A stretch of DNA of 64,000 nt from Aquila chrysaetos chrysaetos (GCF_900496995.4 NC_044012.1:23412759-23476758), one strand, 5' to 3'; shown: positions 12,501 to 26,275, counted from the stretch's first letter. Made by a program: numbers and translations. Notes: generated by a model not told the origin, from the sequence alone.

Positions 12501-12753
12501 GTTTCCACAAGAGCCGGGGAAGCAAAAAACCCCCTCACTTGGCTGATGTCTCACTAACTTCTCCTGGTGGAGAGGGGGGAAACGCAGCCCCGTACAGCAG
12601 GCACTTACACAGCAATGCCGCGGGCTTGGTCATCCTGCAGACGATCCCCGTGACGCTGTAAGGGAAGGGCCCAAACTCACAGGCTGCTGATGTATGGACA
12701 AGCACTAGCAAGATCCCGAAGGTCCTCAGCCTCATCCTGCCAGCCCAGAGCAT
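3599..12753 (-). CDS. CETP: Cholesteryl ester transfer protein, complete 16-exon gene
   Basis: This encodes the secreted plasma protein that exchanges cholesteryl esters and triglycerides between lipoproteins (BPI/LBP/PLTP/CETP family). Exons: 12753-12609, 11584-11470, 10687-10553, 10016-9946, 8858-8771, 8642-8573, 8267-8207, 7577-7486, 7199-7020, 6591-6541, 6192-6025, 4571-4504, 4383-4341, 4255-4186, 3855-3770, 3673-3599. The joined frame is 1,518 bases, 505 residues, close to the human 493. All phases agree. The N-terminus is a hydrophobic signal peptide; a second Met seven codons in could be the true start. Recognisable family stretches include [35 protein letters not shown] and [14 protein letters not shown]. 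The C-terminal amphipathic helix, needed for neutral-lipid transfer in human CETP, is present and ends DFLEKRL. No frameshift or early stop was seen. HERPUD1 lies upstream, as in human. Confidence 0.95.
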
Positions 12754-15700
12754 CTTCAGCCTGAGTGGAGAGCACTGACAAGACTGACTGATTATGGACC
12801 GTGGCAAAGGCTGCTTTCATACCTCCAAGCAGAGCTCGTTCGAAGCAGGACATGACCTGCTTCCTCTGGTTATCAAAACTCATCACACATTTCCTAATCT
12901 TCCTATAGTTTCCTTAACACTCTTCAAGTTGCATGCTGCCTTCCTCCCACAGCAGGCACTTGGGCTGCAGGACTTGGCACACATCAGGTGGGTGGAGAGA
13001 GCTGGAAGGGGATGGAGATTGGGAGGAGATGAAGCCAAGGGAGCAGGCTTGCACTCTGCCTCCAGCCAGTTCATCATTTGCTCTTCACACAGAAATATTC
13101 CAGATTTTGCATTCCTGCAGTAATTCCCCAGCAAAGCCCTGTTTGAAAGGCACCTACATTATTAACTGCTCCCCCTTCCACTGATTTTACGCACACTGTG
13201 GGGAAACTGAGGCATGCTCCTGCGAAGGGGATCCCTCCTGCTACTGCTGGGTGAATCCACATCTCCCACATCCCTGGAGAGCTCCTTGACCGCAGGACTG
13301 GGATGTTTTCTGCCTCTCGGCTGGATTTGTGAACCATCTTTGGTTTTGCCACCTTCCAGGTGGGGAAGAACCCGCTAAGCTGGAGCTTTTCATGCACCTA
13401 GCCTCTCAGCTGCTATTTGGAAAACCTTAGAAACCCAAGTTCACATCCATTCCTCACGCACACCTGCCCCACACGCCACCGGACCCCTGCACCCCTGTTG
13501 TGGTGCTGGGGCCCATCCCAAAACGAGCTCCAGGACAAAACAGGGTGAGGCTGTTTTCAGCAACGAGGCTCACAGCAGCTCCCGTGAACCATTTTGCCAG
13601 CAAAGACAGATGGAGAAGGAAGGGTGAGATCTTGGCAATGCTGCAGAAGCACACTCAACCCCCTGAGAGAGACAAGGTGCCAGCCTCCCTCCTCTCCCTG
13701 GCAGATACCTCGTCCTCCCTGCACCATCCACCCGGAGACGGCATTTCCTCCGGGGAGCCCCGCTGCCCGGCAGCCCCCACCCTGCTGCACTGTTTTCTTC
13801 CTGAGTTGAGAAGGTGAATGGCCTCGGGTACCCCATGGGAGGCATTCACGGTCACTGACCTGCTGAGGGAAACTGAGCATCTGCAGGCTTCCTCCAGACT
13901 TCTCCAGGCGAGCAGCATGGTGGCCCGGGACCAGCTGCCTGCTGCAAGCTGATACTGCATTATAAATGAACAATTAAATGTTGGAAGCACATATAAAGAT
14001 AGCAGGTGTCTGACCAGCATAGCTCCCACACAGCAGCCTAGTGCCATCGTCTCAGCCACTGTGGCATCCTCGCTGCCCTGGCTAGGAGACCTCTTTACAG
14101 GGAAGCTGCAAGGGGCACAGACATGTTACAAAAGGATTTAAATTCAAGAGGCTTTAACCTTGTAATAGCTCCAGTTTCTGTCCTTCAGCTCATGGCTCTC
14201 ATGTGCCCAGCCCTCCCCAGCAGCTTGCAGTTCAAGGGATGTTGCTGTGGTGGCCAAGACCTGGGGTGACTGTGTTCTGCAGCCACAGCAGGAGGGGGTA
14301 CCCCCAGGCACTGTAGCACAAACACAACAAAGGCAGCGAGGCACTTGAATAGGCAGAGACACAGTGCTGCAGGGTGTCAGGCAAGTACATCTGCCTGTGT
14401 CCTCAGCACAGCTTTTGGCAGAGGAAGGACACACTCCCATTTATTGCAGGACACAAACTTGGGAGTGCTGCACGCAGTTTTAAGTTTTACTGGAACAGAT
14501 CCAGAGGGGACACTGCAGCAGGGAAGCAGCCCCACAGAGGCTGGTGTCAGTCACTGTAAATGAAAGCAGAGCAGGACCCAGGAGGCCACAGCCACCCCTG
14601 TGCCCAGGGCAGCAATTCATACAGCGTGAAGGAAAGGGAAAATCAGGGCATTTTGATACAGGGGTATTTATCACTGGTGTCTCAGGGTACATAAGAACAG
14701 AAAGACCAAGAACCCAGAGCCAATGTGCTGGTCACAGTAGATCTAGCGCATTTACAGCCCCCTTACAGGCCAGCTCCCCTGCCCCATCACAGCTTCAGAG
14801 GCTGCTGCTTACAGATGACCTGAGCTGAGAGCAAGGGAGGACAGGGGACTGCCGGGCATTGACCTCCAGCAAGAACAGGAAGGCTGGAGACTTTCCGCCT
14901 ACAATAGCAAAAGCATGTGGAACTTGGAGGTGCTGTGAGCATCCCTGCCCTGGAGTAACCAGGCAGAGGCCACAGCAGCAGGGACACAGCAGCCCACCCT
15001 CCTCCCAGTGCAAGGTCAGGCTAGCAGGAGGTAGGTCAGATTTAAAAACCCAAAGAAAGGTTAAATTCAGCTAGCAGGAGGCAGGGCAGGCTTTAAAACC
15101 CCAAGAAAGGTTAAATGCCCAAGCTGCTGTATAGTGCTTGCAAAGGGGATGCTGGAAGATGTTTTGATAAACAGTTGCTGTGTAAGGCTTTATCTGAAGG
15201 CCACGCATGCACACATAGGCTCACCACCTTGCTGGGGACTGTCCTATAACCAGGGTTGTTTTTCCCCACACTATCCAGAGCAGAGATACATCACAGTGCC
15301 ATTAATCTTTGTGCTGCATTGACCCAAACATTCAGTGTTACCCTGCAGCTGCTTCCTGAGATAGCCTTCCAGGTAGCCTAGCTGCACTCTGCTCCGTCAG
15401 CAGGATGGGCTCCAGCACCACCTCCAGGACCCATACAGCAGGTCAGCCCTGGGATAGCAGGAGGGCAAGCCCAAAGACAGCGGCTCCCATCTCACATAGA
15501 TTCAGCACTCAGCAGCACAGGGCCATGGTCAAGCCCACACATCCAGCAGCAGCCCTGGGAGATTATGACGACATGCCTGGCATTGTCCAGGGTGGTAGTG
15601 TCAAGCCCCAGCAGCAGGAATCTTGAGTTGAAAGACTCAGCTTTGAAGAGAGGTTATTTCTTACAGTTAAAAGATGTGACCATGACAGGCTTGGATGTTA

Positions 15701-17159
15701 GGCAGCAAGTAAATTCACAAACTCCAGTTTGTGAATTGTGAGATGTTAACAGACTATCACTTGGGAGGGTGAACCACTCATGAGGGGTTTTTTTGAACAA
15801 TGAAGTTTCACATGGTTTTCCATGAAATTCTCCTGAAACCAACCTGATTTCTTCTCTTCCCTACCAGTATCACACATAACAACCTCCAAAAACTAAAAAA
15901 ATAAGTTGGCACACACAGGTGGCCCTAGGTCAGCCTAGGCTTTTCACAGCTGAGGCTGCCAAGGGCAGCTGGGTTGAAGCCTGGAAAAGCAGCCAGCTGT
16001 GTTTCTGCAGCACCAATTCTGCACTGCCAAATCCAGACTGAAAAAGCAGCAAATACAACTTTCAGTGCTAATATAAGAAATTTTGGGCAGTTCCTCTGCA
16101 GCACAGGCCACTGAGCAGACACTAAGACACAGGCCCAGAAGCAGCATCTCCCAGCATTTGCCCAACCCTCCTTGGTAAGCAGCTGAGCATTAACTGACCT
16201 CAAGTCCCTCACAGCAGGTTTGTGACCCCAGCTGTACACCAGGCCTAGTTTACCTCTATGCTATCATACCATTTGATATTCAGACAACATTAAATACTAG
16301 CAGACATTTCAAGAGCTATTCTTATGAAGCAGAGGGGCTGGGATGAGGTGATGAAGGTGCAGTGGGCATGTTTGGTAACACAGTGGGGGAATAGCCCTGG
16401 GATGGCCTCCAGCTGGCCTGACATGTCTGAGGAGACCCTTTGGATGCACAGCTCTGCAAATCCCACCAGCCTCACAGCTAGAAATGGATCACAGGGAGGT
16501 TATAACACTTTGCTGGGCAAGTGCAGAACCATTGGGAGGTCCCTGGCTGCCATGCACAAGTGAAACAGCTCTTTGGAGAAAAGGGGAAGACGCGCACGCA
16601 CACAGACGCACCAGGAGCACACCCTTGGTGACAAAGAGGTCTTCAATGACTCCTCAAGTAAGCAAGAAGTTTCTGCAGCAAGAAGAAAAATGCCTGAGAA
16701 GACAAACTGTACATTTCTGCCTTGACTTGTTTTCCAGCAAGGACAGAGTTGCTCTCAAGTGGGGTAAGCTGCCAGAGGATATCAGGAGACAAAGCAGCAG
16801 AGAAGCTGGTTTTATTCTGCTGCTCACTTAGCCACCCTGTGAGCCATCACCACCTGCACAACCCACCTGCTTTCAGGGAAGCCCTGCACAGCATACCCAT
16901 AGCTAAACAGGTATGTTAGCTACAGCTGTTCTGCACTAGTACATTTGCATGCAGCTGTGCTTGCAGGCATGAAGAGGATTTAAACTAGCAGCAGAATCAC
17001 ACAGCTTCAAGTGTGAGCCAAGACAAAAACCCAGCTTCCTAAACTCATAGCCTCGAGGCCCTTTCTGTTCTCTGCAACTTCTGTCCTAGCACAGGGTCAT
17101 ATTATTCCCAGAAAACCTCTCTGGGATTCCTATACTTTTTCAGCAGCCTTGCTCTGGAA
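12754..17159. other. Intergenic DNA between CETP and HERPUD1, left part
   Basis: I found no exon that I can support. There is no obvious TATA box immediately upstream of the CETP start at 12,753. Open frames at 13.5-14.1 kb on both strands overlap each other and look non-coding. A 50-base tandem duplication lies at 15,020-15,117. Confidence 0.5.
15020..15117. repeat. Two-copy tandem repeat, period about 50 bases
   Basis: The block starting GCTAGCAGGAGG at 15,020 recurs at 15,070. Each copy continues through a TTTAAAA-rich stretch and AAGAAAGGTTAAAT. The copies differ by a few substitutions and small length changes, so this is an old local duplication. Confidence 0.75.
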
Positions 17160-17400
17160 GTTTGAAGGCTCATTTTTTCCTAATGTCTAACCTAAATTCC
17201 CTCAAGTAACTTAAGGCCCATGCTCAGCCTCACCCACAGCTGGCACACAGACTCTATCCCCTTTCTTGCCATCACTATTTACATACCTCACTGTTTATAC
17301 TGCCCTTCCTCTAGGCTAAGCTGCCTCAGTTCCTTCCACTGCTCCCACACCTCAGTCATCCCCGCTTGCTCCCAGGCTGAGGCAAAGCTGAGGCCTTCAC
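17160..17400 (-). mobile_element. CR1-like LINE fragment, antisense
   Basis: The plus strand reads as the reverse of the familiar CR1 3' region: TTCCTAATGTCTAACCTAAA, then a stretch matching the aaggcca part, then GGCTAAGCTGCCTCAGTTCC. This matches my memory of avian CR1 copies read backwards. The copy is degenerate and lacks open frames. The ends are approximate. Confidence 0.5.
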
Positions 17401-18917
17401 TGCTTCAGGATTAGTAACAGGAGTTAGGGCTATGCCACACTCCCAGCTCCATGTAACACCAGGCTGGCTCAGAGTCACTGGTGCTCAGAGCCCTCAAACA
17501 CTGCTCTCTTGCTTCCCAGTGCTCCTCCCAGGTGCAGTGCTGGCAGCTGCCTCTGCAGAATTACAGTATTTACTCTCACATTATTTGCCCAGTGTCCTCT
17601 GCTGTAGTCACAGCTTCCCTCCACCCCAATGGCAAAGAGAGGTATGCATTTCACTAAGCCATTAAGGAAACATTCTCTAAGGCCCAGGAGCCTCACTACA
17701 TCCCCCAGTGGCATTAGCTATGCTTAATTAGTTTTCCAGCTAATTTTAAACCAATCTGCCTGCTTATGGGAGTAGCAAAAGCCTCAAGACAACAGATGTT
17801 CTGCTATCTCTGGCAACTTCTCAGATTAGACTTTTCACAAGTAGTCCAGCACTCAGTGCTCATTGCCTAAACCATACCAAAACAGTTTATTTCTGGCTGC
17901 CAAGAAATGCCCTCTCCTCCCAAGACTGGGCCCAGGCACATCTCAGTTGATTTGGGCACTTTGCCAAGACACCTTAGTGATGATTAGATACACCCTGAAG
18001 AAAAAAATGCATCATCCACAAAATGCACTGCTGAGCACAGGTAGACTTACCACTAGCAAGGCAAAAAAGAGGGGACACTACCTCCGAGAATAGCCTCAAG
18101 GGCTTATGCAGAATATACCCAAAGTAACAAAGCCCACCTCCTCTCAAATTACTTCATTTAAGCATTTAAAGACTTTATTGCTAAATTTTACTGCTGTCCT
18201 ACCCATCCTCCCCAAGCCTGCAGCTAATTGAAGATGTGGCAGAGAAACTACTTAGTAAGAGGCTTGGAAAGGAAATTGTGTTTTTTCTGGCTTTGAACAA
18301 CATCACTAAGATTAAACTTGCTACCACAGATAACACCATGTCTAACCTAACATCAGTCTGAAGTGGCAAGATCAAGCATTACCTGTTAGGCTGTTGCAAC
18401 TGCTTGTACCAACTCATGCGTGTTAGCCCTGACAAGACACTCCTAAACAAACAGTTTTGCCAACTGCAGGTAGCAATGAGGAAAAGCATTACAAGTTTCA
18501 TGAGTAGCTGTTGTTCCCAGACAGCCCATTAAGCCAAGTTAAATCCCCAAGCCAAGATAATGCATTGCAAGGCCACCAGGAGTCACACACTGGGCTCAAG
18601 GTGTCAAACTCCAAACTTTCAAATACCTGCAGAATTACCTGCTTCAAGATGCCTATGGTGTTTGTGCCAGCAGCTTCCAGTGAGCAAACACAAACTACAA
18701 GCTATCCAAGGCACTTTAAATGCTAAAGGTTGCTGAAGAGTACAGTTAGGCAAGGAGCCGAGTTTACGGCTCTGCAAGTATCTTTTCCCCTCATATCCCG
18801 ACTAATTTATCATGACTTTTCAATAAAAACAAGGTGAGAGCACATCCTGTGCTTTGCACAAGTAGTCTTCTGATTGCTGTAGAGTGTATACAAGCATGGA
18901 TATAAATACCTGCAAAT
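17401..18917. other. Intergenic DNA downstream of HERPUD1
   Basis: No gene was recognised. A second minus-strand AATAAA (plus TTTATT near 18,173-18,178) is a possible distal HERPUD1 polyadenylation signal, so part of this stretch may be 3'UTR. Confidence 0.4.
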
Positions 18918-18923
18918 TTTATT
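18918..18923 (-). other. HERPUD1: Candidate HERPUD1 polyadenylation signal (AATAAA)
   Basis: A minus-strand AATAAA lies about 840 bases after the HERPUD1 stop codon. The implied 3'UTR of under 1 kb is reasonable for this gene. A more distal signal near 18,175 is an alternative. Confidence 0.45.
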
Positions 18924-19765
18924 GGAATCAAAGCCCTTAGCCATATCAGAAATTAAAAGGGAACACAAGGAAGTAATATAGGACAGTTGCTCTGGAGTGA
19001 GAATGCATTAAAGTTGAAAAGTTGAAAGACATTAGACTTCTTTAACTTTGCATCCTAAAGCAGTGAAAGAGTTTATGTCTTGCATAAATTCTTGCTAGAT
19101 AGAGCTGAACACACTTACTCTTCTCCCATGATTTGGCAGGGGGGGAAATTAAGCCTTGAGTTTAAACTGTCTGAATTTGGCAACATGAAATTTAGCATGC
19201 AACTCCACTGAGGTAATTGCTTATCAAGAGGTCACCATCTTACAGTCCTCCACTTTGTCCAACAAGGAAATTGCACCACACATCCTTCATAGGAAAATAT
19301 TTACACAGAAAGTTTAAACTATTGTTGAAGCAATTTAACAATAGGTCTTTCCTAAAAATCTACTAATGCATATCTAGCTTTTTTTTTTTGAGATCCTACA
19401 CTCAGTGTAATTTAAATAGCATTTGAAACATTCCAACAGGAATCACATTGCACAGAAGCAGCAATTTGCTTCTCTAACATTTTTGCACACCTGCTTAGAG
19501 CCTGTACATTTAGTGCACAGGTTTACAGCGCCAAGCCTCTACATAGATGCCTAATAAATGCTACAGAACAAAGTCCTTTGGAATGAGGGCAAGCATTTTA
19601 GCCTCTAGGCTGTAAAGACTTAAGGCTTCTTGTAGCTTCATTTGCTTGGTCAGTGAGAGCCAGAGGAAGTGCCATCCACTTTCACTCCTGGTTTGGAGTT
19701 GGTATCCAATTTGCTCAGGTAGACTAAAGCCCATTGCCATTTCAGACAAGTAGACTGGTGACAAG

Positions 19766-22700
19766 TCAGTTGTGGGTCACTCCAGGCCCTTCTGGAAGGA
19801 GGGATGCAAAGAAAGTCTTGAAAAAAACCCATGCTGTGCTCATAAATGAAGGGTTAGCCTGCTGCAGTTCTTGTAAAACTTGTCCCTCATCCAGAGATGC
19901 CTCAGATTCATCTGCTCTGCCTGCGTTTCCACCCTGCCAAAATAAAGGATATTTGGTAAATGAGATAATTTCAGAAATGCATTAGAAGAATCAGGTGTCA
20001 AACGGCATGTTTTGTTACCCACATGTCACTGTCAGAACATAAAAAGCTTGCAAGTATCCCCAGACAACCACAAAGTCAAAAAAAACCAAGCTGCACACTA
20101 GTATTACTGGTTAACTCACACCACGGGTCTACAAACACTGTTTAGGACAAACATGAAGCACCAGATCAGATGAACAATGTATGTATTTACAACTAATTAA
20201 CTTTCACTGACATCGACCAGAAGTGTCAGCTTGAAATGCAAGACTCATATTGCTTATATACTCAAATCCTACCACTGAGGTAGTAGTCTAAACCCCATCT
20301 TCAGTTACAGAACCTGTTCAGCCTGTGACAGGCCACTCTCCATTCATTACAACATCTTAAAGAACAAAAGCAACCAAACAACAATATCCAGCCTGAAATA
20401 TTTTGTAGAACAGAGGAATCAGCTACACCAAAGGAAGACTCAGGCTGACAGTCCTCCATGGAAGATAGTTTCTGACAGAAGTTTAGAGAAAAGTTTTTGC
20501 TACTACATGGAATTAGTAAACTCAAAGTAAAACTTCACAGGGTTTCATGCTCATGGTTTAAAAAGTAGCAAGACAATACCTCTAAGTTATTGTTCTGGTC
20601 CTGGTTTATAGCAGCCTGAGGAGGAACATCACCTGGGAAGGGCTGAAGTGGTCTTCGTCTAAATGGAAGCCATCCAACATGGTGCCTGGGGAAGGCAATA
20701 GATTTTTATTAATACTGCTTAAACATTACTCCTTCCTGTTACACCAACACAGTTCAAGTAGCATTTGACTGCTGACTGCTCAGAGCTGTAGACAGCAAGT
20801 TCAGCATACTAAGGTCTCTTTCATGCCCTGACCCAGTAAGTACTTTCAAAGCCTCCTGTTAGCAGCAAACCATGAGGTGTGAGGGGAAGACTGAGCATCT
20901 GCTCACATTCAAAATAAACAGTACTACATCCAGGTTTGTATCTAGCATGCTGCCAGAGGTACAAACAGCCTGCTTGTTTACCACATTATGTACACCCCTG
21001 GGTAACTTCTCTGTGCCCACCCTAAAAAAGGGCACAACAAAGAACATGCAAAACACAGTACTGTCTTACAAAACATAACAGGCCATATAGACCTTCTCAG
21101 AAGGTCTGTATCTCTACAGCACCTGCACCTTGTAACCCACAATAGAAGCTGTTCAAAGTTACCCTTTGGAATTATCAATAGGAAAATTTAAGGACTTTTC
21201 ATTAAGCAATTAACCTTCACTCTCCAAGTCTGCATAGAGGTTAGTAGAGCTGATCATTTGAGCTGCTCCAGTTTCAACTCCTAGACCTACCAACAGGAAT
21301 TCAGAGGCTTACATCACTTGTTTCACTGGTGATCAAAGAATTTGAGAACAGATTATCTCTCAGACAAGACAGCCCAAGCATGTCAGCTGAGGGCCCATTA
21401 TCTTTAGTGTGCTTCTAAGATTTATCCCAAGTTTTCCCCCTCTAAAGAGGCTCAAAGGCAATTCAGGACACTGCATTCAGTTTAGCTTGGACTGCTCTCC
21501 AGAGCAGCAACACACAGCAGAAAAAAACCTGCATGGGTACAGGACTTAAATAGCAGGTGTGAGACCCTCTTCCCAGACTTCAAACACTGGTTTCCCAACA
21601 AGCAACTGTCATTTACTACATTGAACCTACAGGTCAGTCTGCTCTACACTTGCCAAACTGCTGGGGCTTTACACTGAGAGCTGCTTAGGTTGCAAGTAGT
21701 TTTTTAAAAAGAAAGCCAGCCACACCCAAAGCATTACTACAAAAATCAGGTAAGATCACCCACTATCACCCATTCTTCATTTAATCCAGGCATAGGCTAT
21801 ACTCATATTTTTGCTAAACAGCGAGTTATACCAGGTTAGAGGAGTGGTTTACCCTTTCCAGGTACAAGAGTCATGTGAAGCTCAACTGCCAGAAAGCTGA
21901 CCACAGTACAGGGCTCAGTACTTCAGTGAAACATTTCTGAATACAATAGTTAATATCATCTACTTACAGATACATGAGAACAGTGCCACCCATAACCAGG
22001 AGGAATCTGCTGACACTGGAGTAGAAATAGATAACATTGACAAAAACATAGAACAGTGTTGCTGAGTAGAGCCAGTCCAACCAATCTCGATTGCCACCCT
22101 CCTCCTCTTCTTCCATGAGGGGACCCCCTTGGGCATTCATCCGCAAGTTCTGGTTGGCTGCTGCATTAACCTGGGCAGCAGCGTTCTGGTTTCCAGGCTG
22201 ATTTTGTGCAGGAAATGGGTCTGGGAGAGGAGCTGGAGGTGTCACTGGTGCCACCGGTATCTCCTGAGAACGTCGTGCATGGGACGGGTCAGTAGATGCA
22301 GCAGTAGAAGCCAAGCTGAAACCAGAGAACACAAAGTACAGAATAAGGCTTAGTCAAATCCTTTCACAATTAACACAGGCACTGAAAATTTGTCCATCTT
22401 TATACTTAAAGTCAGATCACATGCAAGTCAAAAGCATCAAGTTTAGAGGCTACAGAAGGGTTAAAAACAAGTTTTAGCTCTACCCATGCCAACAGTTGCA
22501 TAGTGACTTCAGCAAGTCAAACCAGGCACCTTCCACTTTATGAACAAAAATTTCAACACTTAGCAAAAAAATTCTTTAGAACAATCGAAAGGTAGTCTAG
22601 AAGGCTTCTGCAAGTCTCAGCTTTACCTCTGTCACCAATTTTCAGTCAGTGCTCTGTGAGCTACTTTAAGCAGTCAAAAAAATTGGTGAAGAGCTAAGGC

Positions 22701-25700
22701 TCAGCAGCAGCAGTACATTTACTCTGCAGACACCTGCCCTCCCAATCAAGAGGGTCAGAGATCTCCAATTTGTTGCAAGATTCAAAACCACTGCCCTGAA
22801 CCAGAAGCCAAGAACCACATACAGTTAGAGGTACATTCCCACAACATTCAGTGTAAGTTACAACAAAAAAGTGTCTTCCAACCACCATCAAGAGAGGAAG
22901 AACTGCCAGAAGCTCTCTAAACCCTTGTATTAGTTTCTACTTCCTACTGGTAGCTTTTGACAGAAAACTTACTATTGCATGTAATATTGTCTTGCATAAA
23001 TCTGCTGAAACCAGGACATCTGAAGCATGCTGTAGGTTGTATAAGCAGAGAAGCCAGGAGTCACACTTTGGAAGGGATGCCAAGTTGCTTCCAGCCTTGA
23101 TCAAAAGTTGAACACATTCATTAGCAAATACTGGACAAACTGCAAGAGTCACTTATTACAGGACAATGTAAATAGCTTCTGCCATTTTGTGCATCCAAAT
23201 GCAAGCCTAATTTTTCCTTCTAGAGTATTAAAGACATCTCTTTACCCACATGAATAAAGGGAACATTTTCAACTAACAGACCAGCGCATTTTCCTTTAGC
23301 TTCTTCCATGTCCACTAAAGCTTTTATATATAACCTCATCATCTTTGGCCCATATTCTATGGACTTAAGACAGCATGTGTGGCATAAGGAGCTGGCATCT
23401 ATCACAAAGCCAACATTTTAAAAATCCTGGTGACATACGTAAAAATTGTATTTACCTGTTACTGGCCTCTGCTGAAGACTGGCCACCAGAAGAGCATCTC
23501 AGTCTTTCACCACCTGAGGAAGATACAGGTGGTTCTTGACTAACTTCTGATGGTAACTTTGGCTCATCAGCTTTAACCTAGGGACAACAATGCAGTTAAT
23601 GATGTTTATTTGAGACACTACACAAGCTTGAAGCAAGAAGGTTATGCCACACAGAATATGCTCCAATTTTATAACTGCTACACAGTTCACACACTTTGTC
23701 CTGCACAGTACCGACACTGCTCTGGAGCACCATGCCACAAGCACCTCCATCAGTATTGTAAAGTTCCTTAAAAAATGACTGGCATCTAAAACTGACTCAA
23801 TGTTACTTTTCACCTTCACCAGATCTACACCTATATTTTTTCATTTTTATGCATGCAGTCAGGTCCCATCTTGTTATAAAAATGTAATTGGAAGAAACAG
23901 AAGGAACTGCACTCAAGTTTGACTTTTTAGCTATAACAAGTTTGTACTTGCATACACAAACTGCTGTACGTAGAATTCAAGAGCTGTTCTGTGGTGATAT
24001 GTCTGTATAATATCCCGACCAAAGCTGGCTCACATCTAGCAACCACCAAACATGGGTAGGATAAGCTCAAATTGCCTGTAATGGGCAATATAAACACACC
24101 TCTAGACACATTAGCACATCCACTTGAAAGTAAAAATTGGTTTTGGCCATTTGCACTTAAGACCAGTAAGTGCTCACTTCAAGCACTAAGGCTCATTTTT
24201 GGCTTCTGCTCTACAGGCTGTCATTAATGAGAGCAGTCAAAGTGTCTTCAGCTAACTGCCTTCTTCCTTCCCCACACCCCCATACACAGATCAGAACCAC
24301 TTCCACCTTAACTACCATGTCATCTGCCCACAAGCACAGCCTCTGTCCAGAAAAGGCTGGGACATGACAAGTCACATTCTATTTAATAAAACTGAATTTA
24401 CCAGAAAGCATTTCTTCTTTGAGCTGTGTGTTACAACTAGATTATAGTTTTGATACTTCTTAACAGAAGCCACAAGAACCTTTACTGATGAACTGTAGAG
24501 TCAATTTTTTACTTGGCTTAATCCAAATACATTCACCCATTCCTAAACAAATTATCACAAAATACTGCCATTGCACTACCAGGAAAAATCTTCAGTACCA
24601 GTGAACCTTAAAATAGCCATTCAACACTTCCGATTTTCAGTCACAACCCCAAGACTCAACTTAATATGCTAACTTAGTACAAGTACCTCTGCGTTGGTTT
24701 CTTGCACATTTGCAGGAGTCTTGAAGTTGTATACCAAATGAAGAGCATGCAACTCCCCATGCTAAAATATGAAGGAACACATGTTAAAAAAACAATCTCT
24801 TTTCTGGATGTATTTCAGCACATCATAAAGGATTTTTTTAATATACCTTTGGCAGCAACTCTCTCAGATAATGATGATCAAGCAGCAGCTTCCCAGAATA
24901 TATCAGCTTCTGGTCCTCTTCAGGCTTTGAAAGAAAACAAAGAATAGGATGACTTGCTCCGCCAAGCACATGCAAGCAGTAACTGACACAACTTGCAGCC
25001 AGATGGACAGAGGCACACAGCTGGAAGCACCCCACACATTAAGGTACACAGGGAATTGCACACATTAAATTCAGCTGATGAGATGAGAACAATCGAATAC
25101 TGAAGGGCAAGCTTACTAACACCGAGGTCCAAATCAGCAGGAGGATACAAAGCACCCCTTTGGCCAAGAACTTTCTTACAGGCTGTCTCTTTTACAGTCC
25201 CAACAGACATTTGTGTTTCTCAGAAACAGGCTTGGAGCGCCACCTAATCTGATCAGCACTGGAGGTGGTGTCAAGTAAATCTGCTACACCCCATCAGATG
25301 AATCCCAGCAGTCGGCAAAAGCATGCTGATCTTGCTTCTGGGCAATCACCTTGCTCCTAAGAAAAGGAGGGCAAAAAAGCATATCCTCCTGCTGAAACGC
25401 TGTCTGTCGGGTGCAGCGGAGCACAGCGGTGCAACGCTGGCCGAGCACCCACGGCGTTACCGCACCGAACCCCGTGACTCGAAAGGAAGCCAAAGACTTC
25501 GGCATTTTCACCGCCCGACCTCCCTACAAACCCCGTCGCCTCGCTCTGCGCAGACGGGGCTGCCTCTCGTTCCACGGGCCGAGAGCTCTCCCCCAAAACC
25601 AACCCCCGAAGGAGCCTCAGCCCCCTCGCCACCCCCGACCTCCCCGCTGCCCTCGCCCGCGGCGGGCAGGCTCCCCGGCGGCGGCTGACGATTCCGAACA

Positions 25701-26138
25701 CCCCGCGGGGACAGGCGGCGGTCCCGGGGAGGGCAGTTAATATTCAGCTGCGGCCCGAACAAAAACCGAGCCAAGTCCCAAAAGAAGGCGGCCCGCACCC
25801 ACCTGCGGGCAGCTGATGCAATCGGGCTGCGGGACACCCCGGGGCGGGGCGGGGGGCGGGTTGCGGCAGGGCAAAGCGGCGGCGACCCCGGGAGCCCCAC
25901 GGCAGCTCCCGCCGCCCCGCGGGGACTCAGCGCACACGCCCCTCGCCAGCACCCCAACGGCGGCGGGAAGGGGCCGGTGCAGCGGGCCGAGGGGTCGCGC
26001 ACTCACCGGTGCCTCGGGTACGAGGCGGCGCAGCTCGGCCTTGAGGCGGCGCACGGTCCAGGCGGGGGCGGCGCGGAGGCGCAGGTCGGGGTGCCGCTGC
26101 GTGGGGCTCCGGACGAGCAGCACCAGCGACTCCTCCAT
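19766..26138 (-). CDS. HERPUD1: HERPUD1 (Herp), ER-membrane ubiquitin-like protein, complete 8-exon gene
   Basis: This encodes the stress-induced ER membrane protein that organises the HRD1 ubiquitin-ligase complex in ER-associated degradation. Exons: 26138-26007, 24924-24847, 24761-24687, 23577-23456, 23095-22973, 22315-21968, 20685-20580, 19933-19766. The joined frame is 1,152 bases, 383 residues (human 391), with all phases consistent. An N-terminal ubiquitin-like domain spans about residues 8-85 and includes IYSGKLLLDHHYL. A middle segment carries WFQQIYARQYYMQYL, followed by an Asn/Ala/Gln-rich linker with NQNLRMNAQGGP. An acidic run precedes two membrane segments at about residues 257-277 and 279-298, then HHVGW. 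The C-terminus is the family's FKTFFASLLPEGP. Exon 2 ends in a weaker GTATAT donor. The start codon lies about 46 bases below a TATA box. PARD6A is the upstream neighbour here, not SLC12A3 as in human. Confidence 0.95.
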
Positions 26139-26183
26139 GGCGGGACCAGAACGGGGGCGGCGGACCCCCCGTCCCGCAGAGCA

Positions 26184-26190
26184 CTTTATA
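26184..26190 (-). promoter_or_regulatory. HERPUD1: HERPUD1 TATA box
   Basis: TATAAAG on the minus strand lies 46-52 bases upstream of the HERPUD1 start codon. This predicts a transcription start near 26,160 and a short 5'UTR of about 20-25 bases. Confidence 0.7.
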
Positions 26191-26225
26191 GGCGCCCGCC
26201 GCGCCCCGCCCTGCCGCAGGGTCGC

Positions 26226-26244
26226 GGTGGCTGCAGCTGATTGG
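26226..26244 (-). promoter_or_regulatory. HERPUD1: ERSE-like ER-stress element (one mismatch)
   Basis: Read on the minus strand this is CCAAT, nine bases, then CCACC. The ER stress response element is CCAAT-N9-CCACG, bound by NF-Y together with ATF6 or XBP1. The spacing is exact, with one mismatch at the last base. It lies about 36 bases upstream of the TATA box. Confidence 0.55.
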
Positions 26245-26275
26245 CCGCGGCGGGAGCGGGGGGACGGGGCTTCCA

